A stretch of DNA of 36,789 nucleotides, taken from Roseicyclus amphidinii (GTDB taxonomy: Bacteria > Pseudomonadota > Alphaproteobacteria > Rhodobacterales > Rhodobacteraceae). The position numbers were made by a program, and so were the translations under genes. The number at the start of each line of letters is the position of its first letter. Positions within the stretch are counted from its first letter, which is position 1. The stretch is from positions 1 to 36,789 of the forward strand of contig NZ_JASJOE010000035.1 of assembly GCF_030163755.1 (NCBI RefSeq). The letters are read 5' to 3'. Below, piece after piece: positions 1-8,728 of this stretch. The notes beneath the pieces were generated by a model. That model saw only the letters and a program-made list of their open reading frames with translations, ran no database searches and was not told the origin of the DNA.

Positions 1-5
1 GGACC

Positions 6-58
6 GGGCCGAAGGCCCGCGGCCCGCGGCCGGGCCCAACCGGCGCAGGCCGAAGGCC
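6..58. repeat. Two GGCC-gaa-GGCC mini-hairpins in GC-rich flank
   Basis: Positions 6-18 and 48-58 each hold a short perfect hairpin with the same gaa loop (GGGCCgaaGGCCC and GGCCgaaGGCC). Between them lies a CCGCGG-rich stretch. They sit just downstream of the stop codon of the dehydratase gene on the minus strand. There is no T tract, so this is not a classical intrinsic terminator; it may be a 3' RNA structure or simple GC-rich repeat. Function unknown. Confidence 0.35.
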
Positions 59-79
59 GAGCCGGGCGGGAGCGCCCCC

Positions 80-1054
80 TCACCCGCCCGCGAGGATCGC
101 GGCGTAATGCGCAGGGTCCGCATTGCCGCCCGAGAGCGTGCAGATCACCGGGCCATCCACCAGCGCCGAGCCGTGAAACAGCGCCGCCGCCAACGCCACC
201 GCCCCGCCCGGCTCCACCACCAGCTTCAGCCGCAACGCGGCCAGCCGCATCGCCTCCTTCACCTCTGCCTCGCTCACCACGATGCCGGGGCCGCACAGCC
301 GCTTGAGCACCGGAAAGGTGATCTCGCCCGGCATCGGCGTCAGGATCGCGTCGCACAACCCCGCCTCGGGCGAGCCATGCCCCAGCCGCTCCCCCGCCGC
401 GAGCGAACGCGCGGTGTCGTCGAAGCCCGCGGGCTCGACGGGCCGCACCACCACCCCCGGCGCGCGCGCCTCCAGCGCCAGCGCGATCCCCGCCGAAAGC
501 CCGCCGCCGCCGCAGCAGGTCAGCACCGTGCCCGCCTCCACCCCCAGCGCCGCGGCCTGCGCCGCGATCTCCAGCCCGCAGGTCCCCTGCCCCGCGATGA
601 CCTGCACGTCGTCATAGGGCTTGATCAGGGTCATCCCCCGCTCAGTCATCAGCCGCTCGCCGATCGCCTCGCGCTTCTCGCCGCCCGCGCGGTCGTAGAG
701 CACCACCTCCGCCCCCAGCGCGCGGGTGTTCTCGATCTTCAGCGCGGGCGCGTCGCGCGGCATGATGATGACCGAGGGCACGCCGTGCAGGGCCGCGGCC
801 TGCGCCACGCCCTGCGCGTGGTTGCCCGAGGAATAGGCGATCACGCCCCGCGCCCGCGTCGCGTCATCCAGCGCCGAGACCGCAGACCAGCCGCCGCGGA
901 ACTTGAAACTGCCGGTGTGCTGCAGCACCTCGGCCTTGGCGAAGACGGGCCGCCCCGCGATCTCGTCAAGGAAGGGCGAGGAGAGAAGCGGGGTCTCCCG
1001 CACCACGCCCACGGCGCGGGCCGCGGCGGCTTCGATCAGGGCGATATCGGTCAT
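80..1054 (-). CDS. PLP-dependent threonine/serine dehydratase family protein
   Basis: Fold type II PLP enzyme of the threonine dehydratase / serine racemase family, 324 aa, cytosolic. The family deaminates L-Thr or L-Ser to the 2-oxo acid, or handles related hydroxyamino acids. The PLP lysine is K51 in GSFKFRGG, followed by SSGNHAQG at about 75-82, and the phosphate-binding glycine loop CGGGGLSAG lies near 181-189. There is no C-terminal ACT domain, so this is not the isoleucine-feedback-regulated IlvA form but a catabolic TdcB, serine racemase or hydroxyaspartate ammonia-lyase type. The start was taken at the ATG at 1054, which overlaps the stop of the hydrolase gene by 4 nt (ATGA); a longer reading frame upstream has no homology. 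It is the last gene of a three-gene operon with the hydrolase and dehalogenase. The exact substrate cannot be told. Confidence 0.88.
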   Translation of the reverse strand: MTDIALIEAAAARAVGVVRETPLLSSPFLDEIAGRPVFAKAEVLQHTGSFKFRGGWSAVSALDDATRARGVIAYSSGNHAQGVAQAAALHGVPSVIIMPRDAPALKIENTRALGAEVVLYDRAGGEKREAIGERLMTERGMTLIKPYDDVQVIAGQGTCGLEIAAQAAALGVEAGTVLTCCGGGGLSAGIALALEARAPGVVVRPVEPAGFDDTARSLAAGERLGHGSPEAGLCDAILTPMPGEITFPVLKRLCGPGIVVSEAEVKEAMRLAALRLKLVVEPGGAVALAAALFHGSALVDGPVICTLSGGNADPAHYAAILAGG

Positions 1055-1890
1055 TGCGCTTGCTCCAGCACGGTGTCGATGACGGCGAGCGCCTCGGGCT
1101 CGTCCAGAAAGGGCACATGGCCGCGGTCGGCCAGTTCGGCAAAGGCCATGTCGGGGCGGCGGCGGCGCATCTCGGCGGCTGTGTCCGCCGACAGGATGTT
1201 CGACCCCGCCCCCCGGATAAGGCCCAGGGGCGCGCCCGCCAAGGCGTCGAAGAGCGGCCAGAGGTCGGGCGCCACCGCATCCGGCGCAAAGGCCGGGGCC
1301 ACCGCCTCGCGCAGGCGCGGGTCGTAGCGGTTCACCAGCCGCCCGCCCTCCTCCGCGAACAGGCGGCGCGCCATCGCCTCCCATGTCGCCGCGGGCACGT
1401 CGCGGAAGGCGGGGGCGTAGTGCCGGGGAAAGGCCGCGGCGGCCTCGGCCAGCGTGCGCGCCTTGGGCGGTTTCCCGAGGTAGTCCATGATATAGGCAAG
1501 GCCCTCAGGGCTAACCTCGGGGCCGATGTCGTTGAAGATCACGCCCGCGATCCGGTCGCGCGCCATCGCCGCCATGACCAGCGCCACCAGCCCGCCCCGC
1601 GAGGTGCCGAGGATCGTGACCCGCTCCAACCCGAGGTGGTCCAGCAGCGTCACCACGTCGGCCGCCTCGACCGGCACCTGGTAGGTCGCGGGGTCACCCC
1701 AGTCGGACGCGCCGCGCCCGCGGAAATCCATCCGGATCACCTGCGCGCGGCCCGCGATGGCGTCGACCACCGGCTCGAAATCCTCCATGTTGCGCGTCAG
1801 CCCCGGCAGGCACAGAAGCGGCGCGCCCGCGCCGGTCACGTCATAGGCCAGCTTCAGCCCGTCGGCCGATGTCACGAAGTCCACGCTCAC
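1051..1890 (-). CDS. Alpha/beta hydrolase
   Basis: Single-domain alpha/beta-hydrolase of 279 aa. The nucleophile elbow is GTSRGG with Ser97, the oxyanion region CLPGLTRN is near 27-34, and the catalytic His is probably H258 in RGHVPFLDEP. The strand-7 acid position, normally S-D in this subfamily, reads GAGSNILS with Asn at 231, so the catalytic acid is either missing or displaced (D236 is close). The chosen start is GTG at 1890, which overlaps the stop of the dehalogenase gene by 4 nt (GTGA); residues upstream are a read-through of that gene. The 3' end overlaps the dehydratase start by 4 nt, so the three genes look translationally coupled. The substrate is unknown; the neighbours suggest small hydroxy or halo acids. 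Confidence 0.88.
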   Translation of the reverse strand: MSVDFVTSADGLKLAYDVTGAGAPLLCLPGLTRNMEDFEPVVDAIAGRAQVIRMDFRGRGASDWGDPATYQVPVEAADVVTLLDHLGLERVTILGTSRGGLVALVMAAMARDRIAGVIFNDIGPEVSPEGLAYIMDYLGKPPKARTLAEAAAAFPRHYAPAFRDVPAATWEAMARRLFAEEGGRLVNRYDPRLREAVAPAFAPDAVAPDLWPLFDALAGAPLGLIRGAGSNILSADTAAEMRRRRPDMAFAELADRGHVPFLDEPEALAVIDTVLEQAQ

Positions 1891-2573
1891 ACCCCCAGCA
1901 TGCTTGGCACCGCCGTCAGGTCGGCGGCGATGTCCTGCGGCTTGCCCGGCAGCCGGTCCACCGGCAGGCCCGCCCGGTTCACCCAGAGCGTGCGGAACCC
2001 GTAGGCCGCGGCCCCGGCGATGTCCCATCCGTTCGACGAGACGAACAGCACCGCGTCGCGCGCACATCCGAACTGCGCGCCGACAAGGTCATAGACGCGG
2101 GCGTCGGGCTTGAAGGTGCCCACGCGCTCCACGCTCACGACCGCGTCCAGATGCGCGCCGATCCCCGCCGAGGCGACAGCCCCCTCCAGCATCGCGGGCG
2201 AGCCGTTCGACAGGATGCCGCAGGCCAGCCCCCCCGCCTTCAGCCGCGCCAGCATGCCGGGCACCTCCGGATAGGCCTCGAGCTGCCAGTAAAGACTCAG
2301 AAGCGCCTCCCGCAGTCCTGCATCCGCCAACCCCGCGCGCTCCAGCGCCCAGTCGAGCCCGTGCTCGGTCAGCTGCCAGAAATCGCAGTAGTCGCCCGTC
2401 ACGGCGCGCAGCCAGGAGTATTCCAGCTGCTTCGCCCGCCAGTCCGCCGCCACCTGTTGCCAGACCGCGGCGAACCCCTCGCGGCCCGGTTCCCCCGCCA
2501 GCGCGCGCGCCGCGGCGCTGACGTCGAAGAGCGTGCCATATGCATCGAAGATGCAGGTCGTGATGCGCGTCAT
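1887..2573 (-). CDS. Haloacid dehalogenase, type II (HAD superfamily)
   Basis: HAD-superfamily protein of 228 aa resembling L-2-haloacid dehalogenases, which hydrolyse 2-halocarboxylic acids to 2-hydroxy acids through an aspartyl ester. Motif I is FDAYGTLFD with nucleophile Asp10. Motif II is LSNGSP near 140. The lysine region is GTFKPDARVY, and the final motif is SSNGWDIAGA. The FDAYGTLFD and SSNGWD signatures are characteristic of type II dehalogenases rather than phosphatases. It is the first gene of the minus-strand operon and is divergent from the FKBP gene. Many bacteria carry this family without halo-acid catabolism, so the physiological substrate is uncertain. Confidence 0.9.
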   Translation of the reverse strand: MTRITTCIFDAYGTLFDVSAAARALAGEPGREGFAAVWQQVAADWRAKQLEYSWLRAVTGDYCDFWQLTEHGLDWALERAGLADAGLREALLSLYWQLEAYPEVPGMLARLKAGGLACGILSNGSPAMLEGAVASAGIGAHLDAVVSVERVGTFKPDARVYDLVGAQFGCARDAVLFVSSNGWDIAGAAAYGFRTLWVNRAGLPVDRLPGKPQDIAADLTAVPSMLGV

Positions 2574-2736
2574 GTCCCCTCCCGGTTGCCCGCGGGCACC
2601 CTTGCACGGGCGGGCGCGCGCGACAATTCGTGTCGGCCCGGTTTCATCCCGGCCCCCGAACCCCTATAGTCGGTGCAGAGCCGCGGCAGACCAGACCACG
2701 CCGCAGAACCCATCTCCCCCACACAAAGGATACCCC
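2574..2736. promoter_or_regulatory. Divergent intergenic region, probable promoter for FKBP gene
   Basis: This is a divergent region between the dehalogenase operon and the FKBP gene. A TATAGT -10-like box lies at 2665-2670 on the plus strand, with only a weak -35 (TTTCAT, 2642-2647) 17 bp upstream. An AAAGGA ribosome binding site at 2725-2730 sits 6 nt before the ATG at 2737. No clear operator was seen. Confidence 0.35.
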
Positions 2737-3165
2737 ATGACCCAGGCAACCGCCGGCAGCACCGTTTCGATTCACTACACCGGCACGCTCGCCGATGGCA
2801 GCACCTTCGACAGCTCCGAAGGCCGCGAGCCGCTGACCTTCGAGATGGGCGCGGGCCAGATCATCCCCGGCCTCGAGGCAGCCCTCGACGGCATGTCGGT
2901 GGGCGAAAGCAAGACCGTCACCATCCCCGCCGACCAGGCCTATGGCCCGCGCCGCGAAGAGGCGATGCAGCAGGTCCCGCGCGAGCATGTGCCCGATCAC
3001 ATCCCCCTCGACCTCGGCACGCAGCTTCAGGTGCAGACCCCCGATGGCCAGGCGATGCCGGTGACCGTGGCCGAGGTGACCGACGCCCATGTCACGCTGG
3101 ACGCCAATCACCCGCTGGCGGGCAAGGACCTGACCTTTGCCGTCGAGATGGTGAAGGTCGCCTGA
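2737..3165 (+). CDS. FKBP-type peptidyl-prolyl cis-trans isomerase, SlyD-like
   Basis: Peptidyl-prolyl isomerase and chaperone of 142 aa, cytoplasmic (no signal peptide). The N-terminal FKBP half shows IHYTGTLADGSTFDSS near 10-25 and IIPGLEAALDGM near 45-56. An insert-in-flap type segment of about 60 residues follows (from EEAMQQVPREHVPDHIP), as in SlyD proteins. Family members catalyse X-Pro isomerisation during folding. The metal-binding His/Cys-rich tail of E. coli SlyD is absent; the protein ends at VEMVKVA. The start at 2737 was chosen because an AAAGGA ribosome binding site precedes it and homology begins there; the upstream frame is non-homologous. It is monocistronic and converges on fabI. 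Confidence 0.93.
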   Translation: MTQATAGSTVSIHYTGTLADGSTFDSSEGREPLTFEMGAGQIIPGLEAALDGMSVGESKTVTIPADQAYGPRREEAMQQVPREHVPDHIPLDLGTQLQVQTPDGQAMPVTVAEVTDAHVTLDANHPLAGKDLTFAVEMVKVA

Positions 3166-3188
3166 GCGGCGACGGAACGACCTCGCCT

Positions 3189-3207
3189 GCATCCGGTCAC
3201 CGGGTGC
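3189..3207. other. Small hairpin between convergent genes
   Basis: GCATCCGG and CCGGGTGC form a near-perfect 8-bp stem with a TCA loop and one internal mismatch pair. It lies 24 nt after the FKBP stop and 64 nt beyond the fabI stop. There is no T tract on either strand, so a terminator role is only possible. The rest of 3166-3270 shows nothing else. Confidence 0.3.
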
Positions 3208-3270
3208 GGGCGGACCCCGCCCGCGCGACGGCGCGCGGCACGACAGGGAAACCGCCCGCGCGCGGGCCGG

Positions 3271-4059
3271 TCACATGTTCTCGGGCTGCTGCATGCCCAG
3301 AACGTGATAGCCGCCGTCGACGGTCACGATCTCGCCCGTCGTGCAGGCCCCGTAATCGGAACAGAGATAGACCGCCGTGCCGCCCACCGCCTCGAGCGTC
3401 GCGTTGGCGCGCAAGGGCGCGTTCGCCTCGGTCGTCTTGAAGGTCTTGCGCGCACCGCCGATGGCGGCACCCGCCAGCGTCTTCATCGGCCCCGGCGAGA
3501 TCGCGTTGACGCGGATCTGCTGCGGCCCGAGATCGTTGGCAAGGTAGCGCACCGAGGATTCCAGCGCCGCCTTGGCCACGCCCATCACGTTGTAGAAGGG
3601 CGTCACCCGGTTCGACCCCTGGTAGGTCATCGTGATCAGCGACCCGCCCTCGGGCATCAGCTCGGAGGCGCGCTTGGCCACGTCGATGAAGGAATAACAG
3701 CTGATTGTCAGCGAGTTGCGGAAATTCTCGCGCGTGGTGTTGATGAAGCGCCCGGTCAGTTCATTCTTGTCGGAATAGGCGATGGCATGGACCACGAAAT
3801 CGAGGGTGCCCCACCGATCCTTGAGCGTGGCGAAACAGGCGTCCATGCTGGCGTCGTCCATCACGTCGACATCGACGAGCAGGTCCGAGCCGAGCGAGGC
3901 CGCCAGCGGCTCCACCCGTTTTCCGAAGGCCTCGCCCTGGTAGGAGAAGGCCAGCTCCGCCCCCTCGGCATGCAGGGCCCTTGCGATGCCCCACGCGATC
4001 GAGCGGTCATTTGCGACCCCCATCACAAGGCCGCGCTTGCCCGCCATCAAATTCGCCAT
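3271..4059 (-). CDS. fabI: Enoyl-[acyl-carrier-protein] reductase (NADH) FabI
   Basis: Catalyses the last reduction of each fatty-acid elongation cycle (trans-2-enoyl-ACP to acyl-ACP). The 262-aa length is normal for FabI. The divergent SDR nucleotide motif GVANDRSIAWG is at 14-24, and the catalytic pair Tyr156/Lys163 lies in YNVMGVAK, with the extra FabI tyrosine Y146 in MTYQG. ISPGPMKTLA at about 187-196 is the substrate loop. The start MANLMAGKRG at 4059 matches the family; the upstream extension does not. It lies 7 bp after fabB in a fabA-fabB-fabI minus-strand block, consistent with co-transcription. FabI of this type is the usual target of triclosan-class inhibitors (family knowledge). 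Confidence 0.96.
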   Translation of the reverse strand: MANLMAGKRGLVMGVANDRSIAWGIARALHAEGAELAFSYQGEAFGKRVEPLAASLGSDLLVDVDVMDDASMDACFATLKDRWGTLDFVVHAIAYSDKNELTGRFINTTRENFRNSLTISCYSFIDVAKRASELMPEGGSLITMTYQGSNRVTPFYNVMGVAKAALESSVRYLANDLGPQQIRVNAISPGPMKTLAGAAIGGARKTFKTTEANAPLRANATLEAVGGTAVYLCSDYGACTTGEIVTVDGGYHVLGMQQPENM

Positions 4060-4066
4060 CGTCGTG

Positions 4067-5296
4067 TTACCCGGTAAAACGGCTGAGCAGCATCGATCCG
4101 TTGGTGCCGCCGAAGCCAAATGAATTGGTCATGACCGTGTCAAGGCCCGCACCCTCGCGCAGGCTGGTTGCGATCTCGTCCGGGGAAAGCGCCGGATCGA
4201 GGGTTTCGACATTGATCGAGGGCGCGATGAAATCGCCCTTGAGCATGAGGAGGCAGAAAATCGCCTCCAGCGCGCCGGCGGCGCCCTGGGCGTGGCCGGT
4301 CATCGACTTGGTGGATGAAATCGGGGGTGTGGTGCCTTCGCCGAAGACGCGGCGGACGGCCTGCACCTCGCCCACGTCGCCGACGGGGGTCGAGGTGCCA
4401 TGGGCGTTGATGTAATCCACGCGGCGGTCTTCGGGCAGCGTCTGCAGCGCCAGCCGCATGGCCCGCTCGCCGCCCTCGCCGCTCGGCGCGACCATGTCGT
4501 GCCCGTCCGAGGTGGCGGCGAAGCCCGTCACTTCGGCCAGGATGTTCGCGCCGCGCGCCTGCGCATGCTCCAGCGCCTCGAGCACCACGATGCCGCCGCC
4601 GCCCGCGATGACGAAGCCGTCGCGCCCCGCATCGAAGGCGCGCGACGCATTCTGCGGCGTGTCGTTGTATTTCGACGACATCGCCCCCATCGCGTCGAAG
4701 AGGCAGGACAGCGTCCAGTCCAGCTCCTCCGCCCCGCCCGCGAACATGACGTCCTGCTTGCCCAGCATGATCTGTTCCGCCGCCACCCCGATACAGTGCA
4801 GCGAGGTCGAGCAGGCAGAGGTTATCGAATAGTTAACGCCCTTGATCCTGTAGGCGGTCGCAAGGTTCGCACTGATCGTGGAGGACATGCATTTGGGCAC
4901 CGCGAAGGGGCCGATGCGCTTGGTTCCGCCCGATTTCAGCACCGTCTGGTGGGCTGCGAACATGGCGGAGGTAGACGGCCCGCCCGAGCCCGCGATCAGG
5001 CCCGTGCGCTCATTGACGATCTCGGCCTCGGTCAGGCCGGATTGCGCGATGGCCTGCCCCATGGCGATATGGGCATAGGCCGCGCCCGGCCCCATGAAGC
5101 GCAACGCGCGCTTGTCGATATGCTCGGCCGGGTCGATCTTGAGCGTGCCCGCGATCTGGCTGCGGAAGCCGTGCTCGACCATGTCGGGATGGGTCTCGAT
5201 CCCCGACCGGCCCGCGCGCAGGCTTTCGGTCACCTCCTCGGCCGAGTTCCCGATGGGCGAGACGATCCCCAGTCCTGTGATGACGACGCGGCGCAT
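4067..5296 (-). CDS. fabB: Beta-ketoacyl-ACP synthase I FabB
   Basis: Condensing enzyme (KAS I) needed to elongate cis-3-decenoyl-ACP in anaerobic-type unsaturated fatty-acid synthesis; 409 aa. The active-site Cys162 lies in [13 protein letters not shown], and the two catalytic histidines are in [11 protein letters not shown] and [11 protein letters not shown]. The C-terminal [11 protein letters not shown] signature is present. Its pairing with fabA, rather than fabD/G/acpP, supports FabB over FabF; a separate fabF lies at 26238-27494. The start ATG at 5296 gives the standard [11 protein letters not shown]-terminus. It lies about 100 bp downstream of fabA and 7 bp upstream of fabI. Confidence 0.95.
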   Translation of the reverse strand: MRRVVITGLGIVSPIGNSAEEVTESLRAGRSGIETHPDMVEHGFRSQIAGTLKIDPAEHIDKRALRFMGPGAAYAHIAMGQAIAQSGLTEAEIVNERTGLIAGSGGPSTSAMFAAHQTVLKSGGTKRIGPFAVPKCMSSTISANLATAYRIKGVNYSITSACSTSLHCIGVAAEQIMLGKQDVMFAGGAEELDWTLSCLFDAMGAMSSKYNDTPQNASRAFDAGRDGFVIAGGGGIVVLEALEHAQARGANILAEVTGFAATSDGHDMVAPSGEGGERAMRLALQTLPEDRRVDYINAHGTSTPVGDVGEVQAVRRVFGEGTTPPISSTKSMTGHAQGAAGALEAIFCLLMLKGDFIAPSINVETLDPALSPDEIATSLREGAGLDTVMTNSFGFGGTNGSMLLSRFTG

Positions 5297-5394
5297 GCGG
5301 CCTCCCTATCGTTGGTCCGGGCCTGTTTATGGAAGCACAGGCCCTGACGCAAGCGGGTGGTCCGGAGGCAGCCTTGCGCGGCCGTGAAGGGCAC

Positions 5395-5904
5395 TCAGCT
5401 CTCGCTCAGCGCGACCTTCATGTCCTTCACCTGGTAGATCACCTCGCCATCGGCCTCGACGATGCCGTCGGCCACGCCCATGGTCAGGCGGCGGGTCTGG
5501 ATCGCCTTGGTGAAATCCACCTTGTAGGTCAGCATCTTGCGGTCCGGCCGCACCATGCCCGTCAGCTTCACCTCGCCCACGCCAAGCGCATAGCCCCGCC
5601 CCGTCCAGCCGCGCCAGCCGAGGTTGAAGCCCGTCAGCTGCCAAAGCCCGTCAAGGCCGAGGCAGCCGGGCATGATCGGGTTGCCGGGGAAGTGGCAGGA
5701 GAAGAACCACAGGTCGGGCGTGATGTCGAACTCGGCCACCACATGCCCCTTGCCATGCGCGCCGCCATCGCCCGAAATCTCGGTGATGCGGTCCATCATC
5801 AGCATCGGCGGTTCGGGCAATTGCGCGTTGCCGGGGCCGAAAAGCTCGCCGCGGGCGCAGGCCAGCAGCGCCTCCTTGTCGAAGGATGTCGGATAGTCTG
5901 CCAT
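5395..5904 (-). CDS. fabA: 3-hydroxydecanoyl-ACP dehydratase/isomerase FabA
   Basis: Bifunctional beta-hydroxyacyl-ACP dehydratase and trans-2/cis-3-decenoyl-ACP isomerase, the branch point for unsaturated fatty acids; 169 aa, the usual length. The hot-dog fold active site is visible as H71 in [12 protein letters not shown] and Asp85 in CLGLD. LMMDRI at 35-40 is the typical N-terminal segment. It is the first gene of the fabA-fabB-fabI group and is divergent from irr across 160 bp. The 98 bp between fabA and fabB (5297-5394) hold no gene. Confidence 0.97.
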   Translation of the reverse strand: MADYPTSFDKEALLACARGELFGPGNAQLPEPPMLMMDRITEISGDGGAHGKGHVVAEFDITPDLWFFSCHFPGNPIMPGCLGLDGLWQLTGFNLGWRGWTGRGYALGVGEVKLTGMVRPDRKMLTYKVDFTKAIQTRRLTMGVADGIVEADGEVIYQVKDMKVALSES

Positions 5905-6005
5905 GTCCCCCCGCAGGTGTTGGTCGCTCGCGCCCTCCAGCGCCGGACCGGTCTACCACCCTGCAAGACCGCGGCGCAAGGGCGCGGCAAAGCGGCGCTT
6001 TGAGA

Positions 6006-6055
6006 TTGAAACGCAAGGGCATTGCGCCCTATATTGCGGTGATACCCGGAGAAAG
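6006..6055 (+). promoter_or_regulatory. irr promoter with internal inverted repeat and RBS
   Basis: A good sigma70-like promoter is visible: -35 TTGAAA (6006-6011), 18-bp spacer, -10 TATATT (6030-6035). The ribosome binding site GGAGAAAG (6048-6055) lies 9 nt before the irr ATG. An AGGGC/GCCCT inverted repeat (6016-6020 and 6026-6030) lies in the promoter spacer and could be an operator for autoregulation; that is inference. No classical iron-control-element sequence was recognised. Confidence 0.6.
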
Positions 6056-6064
6056 ACGCCCACC

Positions 6065-6484
6065 ATGACCCCCGAAGCCCTCGAACGCGGCAAAAGCTGG
6101 CTCGCCACCGCCGACCTGCGGCCGACGCGGCAGCGCCTTGCGCTGGCGGCGCTTCTGGTGGGCGACGGGCAGAACCGGCACGTCACCGCAGAAGGGCTGC
6201 ACGATGCTGTCCTGTCGACGGGGGACCGGGTGTCGCTGGCGACCGTCTACAACACGCTCAAGGCGTTCTGCGACGCGGGCCTGATGCAGGAAGTCACGGT
6301 CGACGGCAGCCGCAGCTACTTCGACACGCGGATGGACGACCACCCGCATTTTCACTTCGAGGAAAGCGGCCGGTTGACCGACGCGCCCGCGGGCGGTCTG
6401 GATATCCGGGCCCTGCCCGACGTGCCCGAAGGCTACGAGATCGCCAAGCTCGACGTCGTCATCCGGCTCCGCAAGAAGCAGTGA
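6065..6484 (+). CDS. irr: Fur-family iron response regulator Irr
   Basis: Fur-superfamily transcription factor of 139 aa. In alphaproteobacteria Irr senses iron through haem and controls iron and haem genes. The winged-helix DNA-binding domain covers about 18-85, with LRPTRQRLALAALL and the recognition-helix segment SLATVYNTLKAF at 57-68. The metal/haem-region histidines are D91 D92 H93 P94 H95 F96 H97. Fur-type C-terminal CxxC pairs are absent (the only cysteine is C69), which favours Irr over Fur. The start at 6065 fits the promoter and ribosome binding site. Its position divergent from fabA-fabB-fabI is the conserved alphaproteobacterial arrangement. The exact haem-regulatory motif is not obvious. 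Confidence 0.88.
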   Translation: MTPEALERGKSWLATADLRPTRQRLALAALLVGDGQNRHVTAEGLHDAVLSTGDRVSLATVYNTLKAFCDAGLMQEVTVDGSRSYFDTRMDDHPHFHFEESGRLTDAPAGGLDIRALPDVPEGYEIAKLDVVIRLRKKQ

Positions 6485-6720
6485 AGGCGCGCATCGCGGC
6501 GGGGATCGTGGCCGCCGGAAGTCTGCTTTGCGCCCTCGCCCTCGCCGTTGCTGTCTTCCAAGGATACTGGCGTCACCGCGCCTGCTTCGACGAAAACGGG
6601 CGCTGCTTCGTCCCCGAGGACGGCGCAGTCCATAGCGCCGACAGCCTCTTCCTTGCCCCGCTGGCCTTGGTCTTCGGCATCCTCTGCATCGCCGCATCCC
6701 GCTACGCCGCCCGCCGCTAG
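6481..6720 (+). CDS. Small two-helix membrane protein, hypothetical
   Basis: A 79-aa protein starting with GTG at 6481, which overlaps the irr TGA by 4 nt (GTGA), so it is probably translationally coupled to irr. Two hydrophobic segments are visible, about residues 4-26 and 53-72. A polar loop between them carries two cysteines (CFDENGRC). The C-terminus is basic (SRYAARR). I do not recognise the family. Co-expression with irr might suggest an iron- or envelope-related role, but that is only context. Confidence 0.6.
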   Translation: MKARIAAGIVAAGSLLCALALAVAVFQGYWRHRACFDENGRCFVPEDGAVHSADSLFLAPLALVFGILCIAASRYAARR

Positions 6721-6828
6721 GCCCTCTTTCGCCGCAACGCGGCACCCGGCGACCCTTTCACACTAGCCAAACAGGGGCAGAGCCTGTAACGGCTCGCCCA
6801 ACCCTCAGATTCCCCGAAAAGGCCTACC

Positions 6829-8649
6829 ATGGACCTCCGCAACATTGCGATCATCGCGCATGTCGACCACGGCAAGACGACGCTGGTCGACAACCTCCTG
6901 AAGCAATCCGGCGCTTTCCGCGAAAATCAGGCCGTGGCCGAGCGCGCGATGGACAGCAACGACCTCGAGCGCGAGCGCGGGATCACCATCCTGGCCAAGG
7001 CCACCTCGGTCGAATGGAAGGGCACGCGCATCAACATCGTCGACACCCCCGGCCACGCCGATTTCGGCGGCGAGGTCGAGCGCATCCTCTCGATGGTCGA
7101 TGGCGTGGTGCTGTTGGTGGATGCCGCCGAAGGGCCGATGCCGCAGACCAAGTTCGTGACCTCCAAGGCGCTGGCCCTCGGGCTGCGCCCCATCGTGGTG
7201 CTGAACAAGGTCGACAAGCCCGACGCCGAACCCGACCGCGCGCTGGACGAGGTCTTCGACCTCTTCGCCGCCCTCGACGCGGACGAGCAGCAGCTCGACT
7301 TCCCGCATCTCTACGCCTCGGGCCGCGCCGGCTGGGCCGACACCGAGCTGGACGGTCCGCGCAAGGACCTCGGGGCGCTTTTCGACCTCGTGGTCGCCCA
7401 CGTGCCCGCGCCCAAGCAACTCGCGCGCGCAGCCGAGCCCTTCCAGATGCTCGCCACCACGCTGGGCGCCGACCCCTTCATCGGCCGCATCCTGACCGGC
7501 CGGGTCGAGGCCGGGCGCCTCAAGACCGGCGAGACGATCAAGGCGCTCTCGCGCACCGGCGAACGGATCGAACAGTTCCGCGTGACCAAGATCCTCGCCT
7601 TCCGCGGCCTCGGCCAGCAGCCCATCGACGAGGCCGTCGCGGGCGATATCGTGACACTCGCGGGCATGTCCAAGGCCACCGTGGCCGACACGCTCTGCGA
7701 CACCTCGGTCGATACGCCGATCCCGGCACAACCGATTGATCCGCCAACGATTTCCGTCACCTTCGGCATCAACGACAGCCCGCTTGCGGGCCGCGACGGC
7801 AAGAAGGTGCAATCGCGCGTGATCCGCGAGCGCCTGATGAAGGAGGCGGAAAGCAACGTCGCCATCCGCGTCACCGACACCCCCGGCGGCGAGGCCTTCG
7901 AGGTCGCGGGCCGCGGCGAATTGCAGATGGGCGTTCTCATCGAGAACATGCGCCGCGAGGGCTTCGAACTCAGCATCTCCCGCCCGCAGGTCATCCTGCG
8001 CGAAGAGAACGGCCAGACGGTCGAACCCATCGAAGAGGTCACGATCGACGTCGATGACGACTACACCGGCGCCGTGATCGAGAAGCTGACCGGCCCCCGC
8101 CGCGGCGACCTGGTCGAGATGAAACCGGCGGGCACCGGCAAGACCCGGATCGTGGCCCATGTCCCCTCGCGCGGGCTGATCGGCTACCATGGCGAATTCA
8201 TGACCGACACCCGCGGCTCGGGCGTGCTCAACCGCGTCTTCCACTCCTGGGAGCCCCACAAGGGCCCGATCCCCGGCCGCCGCGCGGGCGTTCTGATCTC
8301 GATGGAAAACGGGCAGGCCGTGGCCTATGCGCTCTTCAACCTCGAGGATCGCGGCCGCATGTTCATCGGCGCGCAGACCGATGTCTACGAGGGCATGATC
8401 ATCGGCGAACACAGCCGGGACAACGACCTCGAGGTGAACCCGCTCAAGGGCAAGAAGCTTACCAACATCCGCGCCTCCGGCACGGACGAGGCGGTGCGCC
8501 TGACCACGCCGATCACCCTGTCGCTGGAAGAGGCCATCGCCTATATCGATGATGACGAGCTGGTCGAGGTCACACCCAACGCGATCCGCCTGCGCAAGCG
8601 CTTCCTCGACCCGCACGAGCGCAAGCGGCAGTCCCGCGCCAGCGCCTGA
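6829..8649 (+). CDS. typA: Ribosome-associated translational GTPase TypA/BipA
   Basis: Translational GTPase of the EF-G/LepA family, 606 aa, full length. It binds the ribosome and supports 50S assembly and stress or cold adaptation (family knowledge). The P-loop [11 protein letters not shown] is at 10-20, switch I includes RERGITI near 46-52, switch II is [14 protein letters not shown] near 72-85, and the guanine-specificity motif is [10 protein letters not shown] near 125-134. Domain II follows, then the EF-G domain III/V-like region (GRGELQMG near 363) and the BipA-specific C-terminal domain ([26 protein letters not shown]). An AAAAGG ribosome binding site precedes the ATG, and a strong terminator follows. 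The gene is complete. Confidence 0.97.
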   Translation: MDLRNIAIIAHVDHGKTTLVDNLLKQSGAFRENQAVAERAMDSNDLERERGITILAKATSVEWKGTRINIVDTPGHADFGGEVERILSMVDGVVLLVDAAEGPMPQTKFVTSKALALGLRPIVVLNKVDKPDAEPDRALDEVFDLFAALDADEQQLDFPHLYASGRAGWADTELDGPRKDLGALFDLVVAHVPAPKQLARAAEPFQMLATTLGADPFIGRILTGRVEAGRLKTGETIKALSRTGERIEQFRVTKILAFRGLGQQPIDEAVAGDIVTLAGMSKATVADTLCDTSVDTPIPAQPIDPPTISVTFGINDSPLAGRDGKKVQSRVIRERLMKEAESNVAIRVTDTPGGEAFEVAGRGELQMGVLIENMRREGFELSISRPQVILREENGQTVEPIEEVTIDVDDDYTGAVIEKLTGPRRGDLVEMKPAGTGKTRIVAHVPSRGLIGYHGEFMTDTRGSGVLNRVFHSWEPHKGPIPGRRAGVLISMENGQAVAYALFNLEDRGRMFIGAQTDVYEGMIIGEHSRDNDLEVNPLKGKKLTNIRASGTDEAVRLTTPITLSLEEAIAYIDDDELVEVTPNAIRLRKRFLDPHERKRQSRASA

Positions 8650-8671
8650 GGCCATCCCGACCGCATCGAAC

Positions 8672-8702
8672 AAGCCGCGCCCGAAACGGGACGCGGCTTT
8701 TT
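8672..8702 (+). terminator. Intrinsic terminator of typA
   Basis: AAGCCGCG (8672-8679) pairs with CGCGGCTT (8692-8699), followed by five T residues on the plus strand. It lies 22 nt after the typA stop codon, between typA and the convergent cysE. Confidence 0.85.
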
Positions 8703-8728
8703 CATGTCAACGACTTGTAGGCCGATCT

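Noticed and set aside
6805-8673. 622-codon minus-strand frame opposite typA
   Set aside because: Exact antisense shadow of typA without independent features.
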